From: Actinoplanes flavus
GTDB lineage: Bacteria; Actinomycetota; Actinomycetes; Mycobacteriales; Micromonosporaceae
Assembly: GCF_017592555.1 (NCBI RefSeq)
Contig: NZ_JAGFNS010000013.1
Coordinates: 62,001-126,000, forward strand
Length of the DNA stretch: 64,000 nucleotides
Direction of reading: 5' to 3'
Shown here piece by piece: positions 55,801-63,414 of this stretch. A model generated the notes under the pieces. The model was not told where the DNA came from. It ran no database searches and saw nothing but the letters and a program-made list of their open reading frames with translations. The stretch's first letter is position 1, and the number at the start of each line of letters is the position of its first letter. The position numbers were made by a program, and so were the translations under genes.

Positions 55801-58329
55801 TCAGATGACTGCGCGGAGCCTGCGGACCTCACCGGTGGGGGTGGACTCCGGCTCGGTCTGAGCGCTCAGCCAGGCCTCCAGACGCTCGAACGGCAGAGGG
55901 CGGCTGAACAGATAGCCCTGACCGATCTCGCAGCCCATCTCCTCGAGCAACTCCAGGGTCAGCTCGCTCTCCACGCCCTCGGCGACCACGGTGAGGCCGA
56001 ACTCCCGGGACAGGCCGATCACCGCACGGACGATCGCGAGGTCACCCGAATCGGTGGCCATGCCCTGGACGAAACTGTCGTCGATCTTCACCTCGTGGAC
56101 CGGCCACTGGCGCAGATAGGCCAGCGACGAGGCGCCCGTCCCGAAGTCGTCGACGCTGAGCCGCACGCCCAGATCGCGCAGCCGGTAGAGCGACGGCAGG
56201 ACCCGCTCGATGTCGCCCAGCATGCCCGGCTCGGACACCTCGAAGGTCACCAGGCCCGGATCCACCCCGTGCTCCTCCAGCAGGTCCCGGACCAGCTCCG
56301 GGAAGTGCGAGTCGAGCAGGGTCCGGGCGGAGAGGTTGACCGCGATGGCGAGCGGCCGCTCCGCGTCGGTCCAGGCACGGCAGCGGCGCAGGCCGGCGAC
56401 GAGCACCACCTCGGTGAGCCGGGCCAGCTGGCCGGTGTGCTCGGCGACCGCCACGAAGTCCTCCGGGGCGACCTCGCCGTGCGCCGGGTGCACCCAGCGG
56501 GCCAGGCACTCGACGCCCAGCACGTGCCGGTCGGCGAGCGTCACCTTGGGCTGGAAGTAGACCTCCAACTGCTCGTTGTCGAGGGCGCGGCGCAGGTCGG
56601 CGGCGATGCCCAGGCGGCGGACCGCACGGGACTCCAGGGCCGGGTGGAAGGGCTGCACGCCGTACGGCAGGACCTTGGCCGCGTTGGCGGCCAGCTCGGC
56701 CCGCTGGAGCAGGGTCTCCGGGTCGCTGCCGTGGTCCGGATAGATCGAGACGCCGACCGCCGTGTTCACGTCCAGGGTGAGCGAGCCCACCGCCATCGGG
56801 CCGCGCAGCCGCTCCCGCATCCGGGTGGCGATCTCGATCGTGGCGTCGATGCTCGCGGCGCGCAGGGTGACCACGAACTCGTCCCCACCGATCCGGCCGA
56901 CCAGCGCCCCCGGATCGGCGATGCCGCGGATCCGGTCGGCGGCCTCGACGAGCAGTTTGTCGCCGGCCGCGTGGCCCATCGACTCGTTCACGTTCCGCTG
57001 GCCGTCGACGTCGAACAGCATGATCGCGACGACCTCGTCCTCGGCGCGGACCTTGACCGACTCGGCGAGCGCGTCGATCACCCGGCGCCGGTTCGGCAGG
57101 CCGGTCAGCCGATCGTGGTACGCGTCGTAGCGCAACCGGTCGACCAACCGCGAATTCTCCACCGCGACCGCGGCGTGCGCGGCGATCGTCTCGAGCACCT
57201 GCACGTCGGCTTCCCGGAAGGTACGGTTGTCGCCGACCCGGTTGACGACCTCCAGCGTGCCGATGATGGCCTGGCCCGAGCGCAACGGGATGACCAGGGC
57301 GTCCTTGACCTTCGCCGACCGCAGGCAGGGTCGCAGGTCCTCGGTCTCGGGAAAGCGGGCGCCGACGCCGACCGCCGACTTCATCTCGACGGCCCGCTGG
57401 CGGACCTCCTCCGGCATGGGCGCGATGTCCAGCAGGCCCCGGTGCTCGACCCGGGCGGTCAGCAGCACCTCCGGGTGCCGGCCCTGCGGGGCGAGCCAGA
57501 GCGTCGCGAACTCCGACTGCATCAGCGAACGCACCCGGCCCAGCAGCACGTCGGGCAGACCGCTGCGGCCGCTCTCGTCCCGGACCGCCTGGGTCAGCTC
57601 GTAGACCTCGGCCAGGGTCCGGTGGCGGCGGAAGAACTCCGCGTACGACCGGAGGACCATCACCAGGGCGGCGACCAGGATGGCGAGCAGGACGGCGGAC
57701 CAGGCGGTCGCCTCGAGCGCGACCAGGAAGATGAGGCCGACCACGATGTTGATGCCGTCGACCGTCATCGCGGAGAAACCGGCGCGCAGCGCGTCCCGCC
57801 CGGTGCGCGGGCTCTGCACGAGCGTGAACACGCCGGCGAGGCTGAGGAGCTCGACCAGATAGCTGAGGCCGACCGCGGCGGCCAGAATGGCCCAGGTGCG
57901 CGGGCCGGCGTCCTCGATGGGCGCGAAGGAGGCGATCAGCAGCAGGGCCGCACAGTTGCCGGCGGCCGACTTGGCGACGTTGAAGGAGAGTTTCGTGACC
58001 GGATAGTTCGCCCGGAAGTGGTGCACCAGATTGGCGCCGCTCACCACCAGGACGACCATCACCGGTGGGAGGTAGAAGAGTGCCAGGACGAGCGGCACGT
58101 CGGTCACCGCGACGGTGAAGCTGCTCCGCCAGATGACGACGTTGAAAACGTCCCGATAGGCGATCAGGTACGCCAGGAAGAACGCGAGGCCGGCCGGCCA
58201 GGCCTCATACCACTCCGGCTCCGCCAGCCAGAAGCCCGCCGTGCAAACGAGCGCGAACAGCACCAGCGGCCACGTGATCAACCACGCCCGCTGCGCGCCT
58301 CCATGCCGGACCGGGGACCGCTCGACCAT
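55801..58329 (-). CDS. Membrane GAF-GGDEF-EAL protein (cyclic di-GMP turnover)
   Basis: An 842-residue protein. Residues 1-215 are mostly membrane segments, 235-390 resemble a GAF domain, 405-565 are a GGDEF domain with intact GRIGGDEFVV near residue 480, and 580-825 an EAL domain. The EAL signature reads ECL (GVECLARWVHP), but other phosphodiesterase motifs are intact (FEVSEPG, LSVDDFGTGASSLAYL, VVAEGVES, GQGYLFSRPLPF). It could both make and degrade cyclic di-GMP; which activity dominates cannot be read. ATG 58329 begins VERSPVRHGG. Confidence 0.9.
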   Translation of the reverse strand: MVERSPVRHGGAQRAWLITWPLVLFALVCTAGFWLAEPEWYEAWPAGLAFFLAYLIAYRDVFNVVIWRSSFTVAVTDVPLVLALFYLPPVMVVLVVSGANLVHHFRANYPVTKLSFNVAKSAAGNCAALLLIASFAPIEDAGPRTWAILAAAVGLSYLVELLSLAGVFTLVQSPRTGRDALRAGFSAMTVDGINIVVGLIFLVALEATAWSAVLLAILVAALVMVLRSYAEFFRRHRTLAEVYELTQAVRDESGRSGLPDVLLGRVRSLMQSEFATLWLAPQGRHPEVLLTARVEHRGLLDIAPMPEEVRQRAVEMKSAVGVGARFPETEDLRPCLRSAKVKDALVIPLRSGQAIIGTLEVVNRVGDNRTFREADVQVLETIAAHAAVAVENSRLVDRLRYDAYHDRLTGLPNRRRVIDALAESVKVRAEDEVVAIMLFDVDGQRNVNESMGHAAGDKLLVEAADRIRGIADPGALVGRIGGDEFVVTLRAASIDATIEIATRMRERLRGPMAVGSLTLDVNTAVGVSIYPDHGSDPETLLQRAELAANAAKVLPYGVQPFHPALESRAVRRLGIAADLRRALDNEQLEVYFQPKVTLADRHVLGVECLARWVHPAHGEVAPEDFVAVAEHTGQLARLTEVVLVAGLRRCRAWTDAERPLAIAVNLSARTLLDSHFPELVRDLLEEHGVDPGLVTFEVSEPGMLGDIERVLPSLYRLRDLGVRLSVDDFGTGASSLAYLRQWPVHEVKIDDSFVQGMATDSGDLAIVRAVIGLSREFGLTVVAEGVESELTLELLEEMGCEIGQGYLFSRPLPFERLEAWLSAQTEPESTPTGEVRRLRAVI

Positions 58330-58381
58330 CGAGAATCCTCTCTAGCCGATCGGCCCCTAGTCCGTCAACGTGTGTGACCCA

Positions 58382-58528
58382 TCAGGCCCAGTCGAGCGCC
58401 GGGTTGCTCTGAACCTGGACGGCGCTGGTCGCTTCCTCAGCTGTCGATGCCCCAACGGTGACGCCACCGAAGACAACGGCAAGCACAAAAACCAAGCCAG
58501 CGAAGCGGCCCAGCTTTTTTGCAGACAT
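58382..58528 (-). CDS. Small secreted or membrane-anchored peptide
   Basis: A 48-residue product: basic start MSAKKLGR, a hydrophobic segment FAGLVFVLAVVFGGVTVGAS and a short polar tail TAEEATSAVQVQSNPALDWA. AGGAG lies seven bases before the ATG at 58528, supporting translation. It could be a signal-peptide-bearing small peptide or a one-helix membrane protein. No family recognised. It ends 52 bp before the GGDEF/EAL gene and may be cotranscribed with it. Confidence 0.5.
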   Translation of the reverse strand: MSAKKLGRFAGLVFVLAVVFGGVTVGASTAEEATSAVQVQSNPALDWA

Positions 58529-58741
58529 AGTCCTGCTCCTCGAGTCGGGGAATCGCATCAGGGTGGGGGTCACATGATGGTGCCACACCAGTTGTGCGAC
58601 AGGCAGCGTTCAGCGGCGGGTCGTGGCGACGCTCCGGCAAATCCTGGCCGAACGGCTGAACAGACCCTCACGCACACTGCTGAAGAATTGACGGCTTTAT
58701 AGCCCATTTAGGCGGAGAAGTGAGGCAAACTCGCACTCCGT

Positions 58742-58764
58742 CGTCAAGGCTGCTTGACGTCAAG
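58742..58764. promoter_or_regulatory. Nested inverted repeats upstream of the 58789 gene
   Basis: CGTCAAG (58742-58748) is inverted as CTTGACG (58753-58759), and CTTGACGTCAAG (58753-58764) is itself a perfect 12-bp palindrome. The cluster ends 24 bp before the ATG of the next gene, a fitting operator position. Confidence 0.5.
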
Positions 58765-58788
58765 ACAGCCTGACGAAAGACTGCCTTC

Positions 58789-59115
58789 ATGGCCACTCCC
58801 GAGGAGCTGGAACGGCGGCACACACTGACCACGGCGACCGATCGTTACGACGCCCTCCGGATGCGCGACGCCCTCGCCGCCATGGACCCGGAGAACGAGA
58901 CCTCTCTATCCCCCGACGAGACCCTCGAGATGCTCGCGCTCAGCGAGGTGATCATCCGCAAGGCGGGGTACGGGCGACAGGCGATGGTCCGCTCCGCCCG
59001 GGCCGCCGGCGCCTCCTGGACCCGGATCGGCGCCGCCCTCGGCACCAGCAAACAGGCCGCCTGGGAAGCCCACCAACGATGGATCGACGACCAGGCCGGA
59101 AGCGACCGGGCCTGA
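58789..59115 (+). CDS. Small helix-turn-helix-like protein
   Basis: A 108-residue protein. Residues 75-98 (GASWTRIGAALGTSKQAAWE) look like a helix-turn-helix and resemble the DNA-binding part of small actinobacterial proteins that have no assigned function. The N-terminal half is acidic and helical. An upstream palindrome could be an autoregulatory site. Its stop nearly meets that of the convergent rhodanese gene (1 bp apart). Confidence 0.6.
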   Translation: MATPEELERRHTLTTATDRYDALRMRDALAAMDPENETSLSPDETLEMLALSEVIIRKAGYGRQAMVRSARAAGASWTRIGAALGTSKQAAWEAHQRWIDDQAGSDRA

Positions 59116-59116
59116 A

Positions 59117-59920
59117 TCAGTCCCCGGTGGCGGCGGGACGGTCGGTGTGGGCGTACTGCGACCAGGAACCCGGGAAGAGACGGCCGGTACCCAGGCCGGC
59201 ATGCTCCAAGGCGATCAGGTTGTGGCACGCGGTCACACCGGACCCGCAGTAGGAGATGACGTCAGCCGAGCCGTCCACGCCCACCGCGGCGAACCGCTCG
59301 CGCAACGCCGCCACCGGCAGGAAACGGCCCTCGGCGTCGACATTGTCCCGGCAGGGGAGACTGCGGGCGCCCGGGATGTGGCCCGGACGCGGATCCACCG
59401 GCTCGGTGTCGCCGCGGAACCGGGAACGGTCCCGCGCGTCCAGCACCACGCCGGGCTTCGCCGCGGTCTCCTCCAGCGAGGCCAGCCGGTCGGCGGGCCA
59501 CGGCCGGGCGGTGAACGTCGCGGCGGGGCGCCGCGGAACCTCGGTGGTCAGCTCGCCCCGGTAAGCGGTCAGGCCGCCGTCCAGCAGCGCGGCGTCGTGC
59601 CCGATCGACCGGAGCAACCACACCAGCCGGGCCGCCACGACTCCGCCGGCGTCGTCGTACCCAATCACTTGATCTTGATCGCCGATCCCGGCCGCGGCCA
59701 TCGCAGCAGCGAAAGTCTCCGGATCCGGAAGCGGATGCCGGCCCTCGGCCGGCGACGCGGGCCCGGCCAGCGCGGTGTCCAGATCGATGAAGACCGCACC
59801 GGGCAGATGGCCGCGCTCGTAGGCCTCCCGGCCGGAACGGCCGTCCAGATACCACCGCACGTCGGCCAAGACCACACGGCGATCCCGCAGCCAGGACTCG
59901 TCCACCACCGGGTCGATCAC
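59117..59920 (-). CDS. Two-domain sulfurtransferase (rhodanese family)
   Basis: A 267-residue tandem rhodanese. The N-terminal inactive domain has VLADVRWYLDGRSGREAYER and the C-terminal domain the active-site loop YCGSGVTACHN with the catalytic cysteine. The CGSGVT loop is typical of 3-mercaptopyruvate sulfurtransferases, while thiosulfate:cyanide types have CRKGVT; so mercaptopyruvate is the likelier donor. 30 bp after the LysE-type gene. Confidence 0.9.
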   Translation of the reverse strand: MIDPVVDESWLRDRRVVLADVRWYLDGRSGREAYERGHLPGAVFIDLDTALAGPASPAEGRHPLPDPETFAAAMAAAGIGDQDQVIGYDDAGGVVAARLVWLLRSIGHDAALLDGGLTAYRGELTTEVPRRPAATFTARPWPADRLASLEETAAKPGVVLDARDRSRFRGDTEPVDPRPGHIPGARSLPCRDNVDAEGRFLPVAALRERFAAVGVDGSADVISYCGSGVTACHNLIALEHAGLGTGRLFPGSWSQYAHTDRPAATGD

Positions 59921-59950
59921 GCGCTCGCCCTCCCGCCCACCGGCACTCCT

Positions 59951-60586
59951 CTACTGGCTGGACAACCCCAGCCGCACGCCGAAACCGAGCAGCACCGCGC
60001 CGGTTCCGGCGTCGACGGTACGCCGAACGGCGCGCCGGGCCAGGAAGCCACGCGCCGCCTGCGCGCCCATGATGATCGCGGCGAACCAGAGCAGGCCCTC
60101 CACGTCGTGCACCAGGGCCAGCAGCAGACCGGTCGCCAGCGGGTCGGCGCCCTCCGGCACGAACTGCGGGATGACCGCCAGATAGAAGGCCCCCACCTTC
60201 GGATTCAGCAGGTTGGTCAGGAAACCCCGGCCGAAGGTGCTCCAGAACGTCGGAACACTCCTCGCCGCCTCGGTTTCCGCGCTGCGGCCACCACGCCGCA
60301 ACGCGGCGGCGATCATCCGCACCCCAAGAAAGATCATGTACGCGGCGCCGGCCACCCGCAGAATCGTGTAGCCCACACTCGACGCCGCCAGCAGCGCGGA
60401 CGCGCCCACCGCGGCGGCCGCGCCCCAGGCCAGCGCCCCCGCGCCGATACCCAGCGCGGTCGCGAACGCCGGGCCCCGGCCCATCGTGACCGCGGCCCGC
60501 AGAACCAGCGCGGTATCCAGGCCGGGAGTGATCGTCAACAGCGCGCCGAGCAGGGCGAACGAGAGGACGGCGTCAGTCAGGTCCAT
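59951..60586 (-). CDS. LysE/RhtB family exporter
   Basis: A 211-residue membrane protein with about six helices. The N-terminal signature LLGALLTITPGLDTALVLRA matches the LysE/RhtB pattern (TPGPxxxxV), with Leu-Asp in place of Pro-Asn. GFLTNLLNPKVGAFYLAVIP is the second conserved motif. Such proteins export amino acids or related metabolites; the substrate is unknown. Confidence 0.9.
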   Translation of the reverse strand: MDLTDAVLSFALLGALLTITPGLDTALVLRAAVTMGRGPAFATALGIGAGALAWGAAAAVGASALLAASSVGYTILRVAGAAYMIFLGVRMIAAALRRGGRSAETEAARSVPTFWSTFGRGFLTNLLNPKVGAFYLAVIPQFVPEGADPLATGLLLALVHDVEGLLWFAAIIMGAQAARGFLARRAVRRTVDAGTGAVLLGFGVRLGLSSQ

Positions 60587-60635
60587 GGCGCCGATTCTCG
60601 GCCCGGACCCCGCTCGGCGGCCACCGGGTTACCGG

Positions 60636-61127
60636 TCAGCGGTAGTTGGTGAACTGCAGCGCGACGCCGAAGTCCTCCTGCTTCAGCAGGGCGATGACCG
60701 CCTGCAGGTCGTCGCGCTTCTTGCCGGTGACCCGAAGCTGGTCACCCTGGATCTGGGCCTGCACACCCTTCGGGCCCTCGTCCCGGATCTTCTTGCTGAT
60801 CGCCTTGGCCTTCTCGGTCTCGATCCCCTCGACCACCTTGAGGTCGATCTTGAAGGTCTTGCCGGACTGGCGCGGCTCACCGGCGTCCAGGCTCTTCAGC
60901 GAGATGTTCCGCTTCACCAGCTTCTCCTTGAAGACGTCGAGCGCGGCGGTCGCCCGCTCCTCCGTCTCCGAGGTGATCGTGAACGCCTCCCCCGACTTGG
61001 CGAGACTCGTCCCGGTGCCCCGGAAGTCGAACCGGGTGCCGAGCTCCTTCTCCGCCTGGTTGAAAGCGTTGTCGACCTCCTGCCGGTCGACCTTGCTGAC
61101 GATGTCGAACGACGGGTTGGCTGCCAT
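60636..61127 (-). CDS. YajQ family nucleotide-binding protein
   Basis: A 163-residue Yaj[41 protein letters not shown] and the C-terminal [12 protein letters not shown]. Two RRM-like halves are expected. In Xanthomonas and Pseudomonas a member binds cyclic di-GMP; the GGDEF/EAL gene is 2.3 kb away, so a link is possible but unproven. Divergent from tRNA-Tyr. Confidence 0.93.
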   Translation of the reverse strand: MAANPSFDIVSKVDRQEVDNAFNQAEKELGTRFDFRGTGTSLAKSGEAFTITSETEERATAALDVFKEKLVKRNISLKSLDAGEPRQSGKTFKIDLKVVEGIETEKAKAISKKIRDEGPKGVQAQIQGDQLRVTGKKRDDLQAVIALLKQEDFGVALQFTNYR

Positions 61128-61275
61128 GATCAGACTCCTGCGGCTGGATGCTTGTCGATGCTTACAGCGGACTCCGGGAGAGCCCGCGACATGCCGACCG
61201 TACCCGGTTGTTGAACCGCGCCGCGGTACGGCTATTGTTGTGTCCGCTGCCGCGGGAAACCGCGGTGGTAGCCCA

Positions 61276-61356
61276 GGCGGGTTGCCCGAGCGGCCAATGG
61301 GAGCGGACTGTAAATCCGTCGCGAAAGCTACAGAGGTTCGAATCCTCTACCCGCCA
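61276..61356 (+). tRNA. tRNA-Tyr (anticodon GTA), integration site
   Basis: An 81-nt cloverleaf with long variable arm: acceptor GGCGGGT/ACCCGCC, anticodon loop CTGTAAA with GTA, T-arm GAGGTTCGAATCCTC, discriminator A, and an encoded CCA at 61357-61359. An integrase gene lies immediately downstream and points at it, so the 3' half is the likely attachment site of the adjacent element. Confidence 0.94.
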
Positions 61357-61366
61357 CCACAGGCAC

Positions 61367-61410
61367 AAAGAGGCCCCTGACCAGCCGATTCGGCGGTCAG
61401 GGGCCTCTTT
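61367..61410 (+). terminator. Terminator after tRNA-Tyr
   Basis: A perfect 16-bp stem (61367-61382 with 61395-61410) capped by a small inner stem, ending in CTCTTT, eight bases past the CCA. It would also be part of the junction region between chromosome and integrated element. Confidence 0.85.
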
Positions 61411-61492
61411 CGTGGATCTCACTCGGTCTCACTCGATCGCGCTGGATCTCACCCGCTGTCCCCCATGCGTCCCCCGAACTTCGGGGCCGTGA

Positions 61493-62920
61493 TCAGGCAG
61501 CTTCGGGCGCGGCGTAGCCCTGCCGGAAGGCCTCGATGCGCCGGAGCGCGGCCTCCTGCTCTCCATAAAGGCACTTCGCGTAGATCTTCAGCAGGACGGC
61601 GATGCTGTGCCCTGCCCATGTCGCGACCAGGGCGGCCGAGACACCCGCGTTCAGCCATCCGGAGAGGCATGCGTGTCGGAGGCTGTACGGCACGGGCGCA
61701 ACTCCGGCCGCCAACTCAGCGGGAGTCAGACCCTTCTCACGCGCCTTACGCCACGCGGTATGCCGGGCGTTCGCGGTGACCGGCTTGCCATTCGACGGTC
61801 GGTACATCCCCCCGGGACCGCGCCTGGTGACGAACAGCCGGCCGTCCTTCCCCGGCGGGTACTTCTTGATGTGCTGGTCCAGGAGCGCGCACAGCTCCGG
61901 TTCGGCGGGAACGTCTCGCGTGTCCTTCTCTCCCCGGTGCTTCAACGCCCGGTATTCGATCGATTCGCCGGTGTCGGTCCAGGCTTCTCCGACCTCTACT
62001 GCCGCTCCCCCGAGGTGCAGCCATCCCCAACCGCCCGATTCGCGGGGCCGCTCGTAGTGCAGGTCATGCAGGTTGAGGACTTCCTCCGGGCGAAGTCCGG
62101 CGTAGTACATCGTGCCGAAGAACGCTTCCATTTCCGGGGTCGTCTCGCGAACCGCTTTGAGCAGTCTCCGTGCCTGCTCAGGATTCGCGACGACAGTCCG
62201 GTCTACCTCCTCCGCCTTCTTCGGGGCCATCCACTTCACACGGTCCATCGGGTGACCGGAGAGGTGCCCCAACTCGACCGCGTACCGGAGCGCTCCGCTG
62301 AATACCGCCTTCTTCCGGCCGACCGTGCTTGCCGCCGCAGCGGTGCCGTCCAGCTTGAGTGCCAAGCTGTCGAGCACCTTCCGGACGGTGGCCGGTTCCG
62401 CCAGGTCACCGAGGTTCACCGGGTTGTCTTCCAGCCAGGAAACAGCCGAAGCCAATTCGGCCGGCGGCGGCCCTGCCGTGTGGCGAGGCTTGTTGAACAC
62501 GTAGGTGATCAGGGCACGTCGTAGGAGCGCATCGGACGGCGCACCCCGTCGCCCCTGAACCAGTGCCACGGTCACCCCCGCCAGGGTCTCAGCGATGCCC
62601 TTCCGGTGCTTCGCTGCGACGTGGGGCCATTTCATCTCCGCGTACGCAATCGCGTGCTGGAACCAGTTCTGTCGGCTCAGCTCACGGGCCATCGGTTCCG
62701 GTAGCCCCGACGTCGTGTCGAATGCGGTTCCCTCCCGCTGGTGGGTGATCAGCCGGGACCGAAAGCTCTCGGCGAGAGCCTTTGTGTGGAAGGTGTCGCC
62801 GAACTTCTGGCCAGCTACCCGCCAACGGACACGATGGGACACCCGCGGCTTGCCGCCGTTGGCGGGCGCATACTTCCGCTCCTCGATGCTGAAAATCTGC
62901 ACGTCATAGCTGGTCTTCAT
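61493..62920 (-). CDS. int: Tyrosine recombinase/integrase of the integrated element
   Basis: A 475-residue tyrosine recombinase. The N-terminal part is an SAM-like core-binding domain. Catalytic motifs are TMYYAGLRPEEVLNL (Arg I), YSLRHACLSGWL (the H-x-x-R box with the first His replaced by Tyr), WAGHSIAVLLKIYAKCL (His/Trp position and catalytic Tyr). It resembles integrases of actinomycete integrative elements such as pSAM2-type AICEs. Its ATG overlaps the excisionase stop (ATGA). It ends about 140 bp from tRNA-Tyr. Confidence 0.92.
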   Translation of the reverse strand: MKTSYDVQIFSIEERKYAPANGGKPRVSHRVRWRVAGQKFGDTFHTKALAESFRSRLITHQREGTAFDTTSGLPEPMARELSRQNWFQHAIAYAEMKWPHVAAKHRKGIAETLAGVTVALVQGRRGAPSDALLRRALITYVFNKPRHTAGPPPAELASAVSWLEDNPVNLGDLAEPATVRKVLDSLALKLDGTAAAASTVGRKKAVFSGALRYAVELGHLSGHPMDRVKWMAPKKAEEVDRTVVANPEQARRLLKAVRETTPEMEAFFGTMYYAGLRPEEVLNLHDLHYERPRESGGWGWLHLGGAAVEVGEAWTDTGESIEYRALKHRGEKDTRDVPAEPELCALLDQHIKKYPPGKDGRLFVTRRGPGGMYRPSNGKPVTANARHTAWRKAREKGLTPAELAAGVAPVPYSLRHACLSGWLNAGVSAALVATWAGHSIAVLLKIYAKCLYGEQEAALRRIEAFRQGYAAPEAA

Positions 62921-63105
62921 GCAGCTTGCGGTTCCTCTCGGGCGGACAGCCAGGACTCGAACTCGGTGCGGCGGATGCGGATCTGGCGGTTGGGCATCTT
63001 GTAGTGGCGCGGTGCCTGACCGATGGCCTTCCAGCGGAAGAACGTCGATCGGGGAACCGCCATCTGGGCGAGGAATTCGTCGAGGGTCAGAAATTCGCTG
63101 GCCAC
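62917..63105 (-). CDS. xis: Excisionase-like helix-turn-helix protein
   Basis: With GTG 63105 (GGGAGG nine bases upstream) the product is 62 residues, a MerR/AlpA-type winged helix: SEFLTLDEFLAQMAVPRSTF, FRWKAIGQAPRHYKMPNRQI, RIRRTEFESWLSARE. Such proteins next to and coupled with integrases act as excisionases. Upstream codons are open but unrelated to the domain. Assignment rests on fold and position. Confidence 0.85.
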   Translation of the reverse strand: MASEFLTLDEFLAQMAVPRSTFFRWKAIGQAPRHYKMPNRQIRIRRTEFESWLSAREEPQAA

Positions 63106-63414
63106 GGGTTCCGGCCTCCCTGGCGAGGTGTTGAGCAGCCTGCCCAGCGCCTGATGTGGACGCTGGTCAGCGAAGGGGTGTGAAGTCGTGTGAGCAAAGC
63201 GCCATAAAGGCGCTGAAAGCCGACTGAGAGCCACGCTGCGCCGAGATCTCGCTGTTGCTGGCATGGAGGGATGCGCCAGCGTCACTGCGTGGCTCTCGGC
63301 ACGGTGCCGACCCGTCGGCGGGATGGGTCGGACTGGCGTGCCAGAACTGCCACAACTGCCAGAACCTCTCGGTGGTGGGGGTTGTGGCGGTTGTGGCAGT
63401 TCTGGCAGAGGGGT
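63106..63414. other. Intergenic region of the element (before excisionase)
   Basis: The 309 bp contain no gene. Their main content is the iteron-like cluster at 63339-63407. The part next to the excisionase gene is ordinary sequence that presumably holds its promoter. Confidence 0.6.
63339..63407. repeat. Iteron-like cluster: three 9-bp repeats facing three inverted copies
   Basis: Plus strand 63339-63365 reads TGCCAGAAC-TGCCACAAC-TGCCAGAAC. After a 15-bp spacer (63366-63380), 63381-63407 carries three copies in the opposite direction, GTTGTGGCG-GTTGTGGCA-GTTCTGGCA. The arrangement is an arms-long palindrome made of short direct repeats, as expected of a binding site for a replication or regulatory protein of the element. 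Confidence 0.85.

Noticed and set aside
63106-63414. CRISPR-like array at the iteron cluster
   Set aside because: Repeats are only 9 bp, contiguous without spacers and arranged as a palindrome; no cas gene is present.
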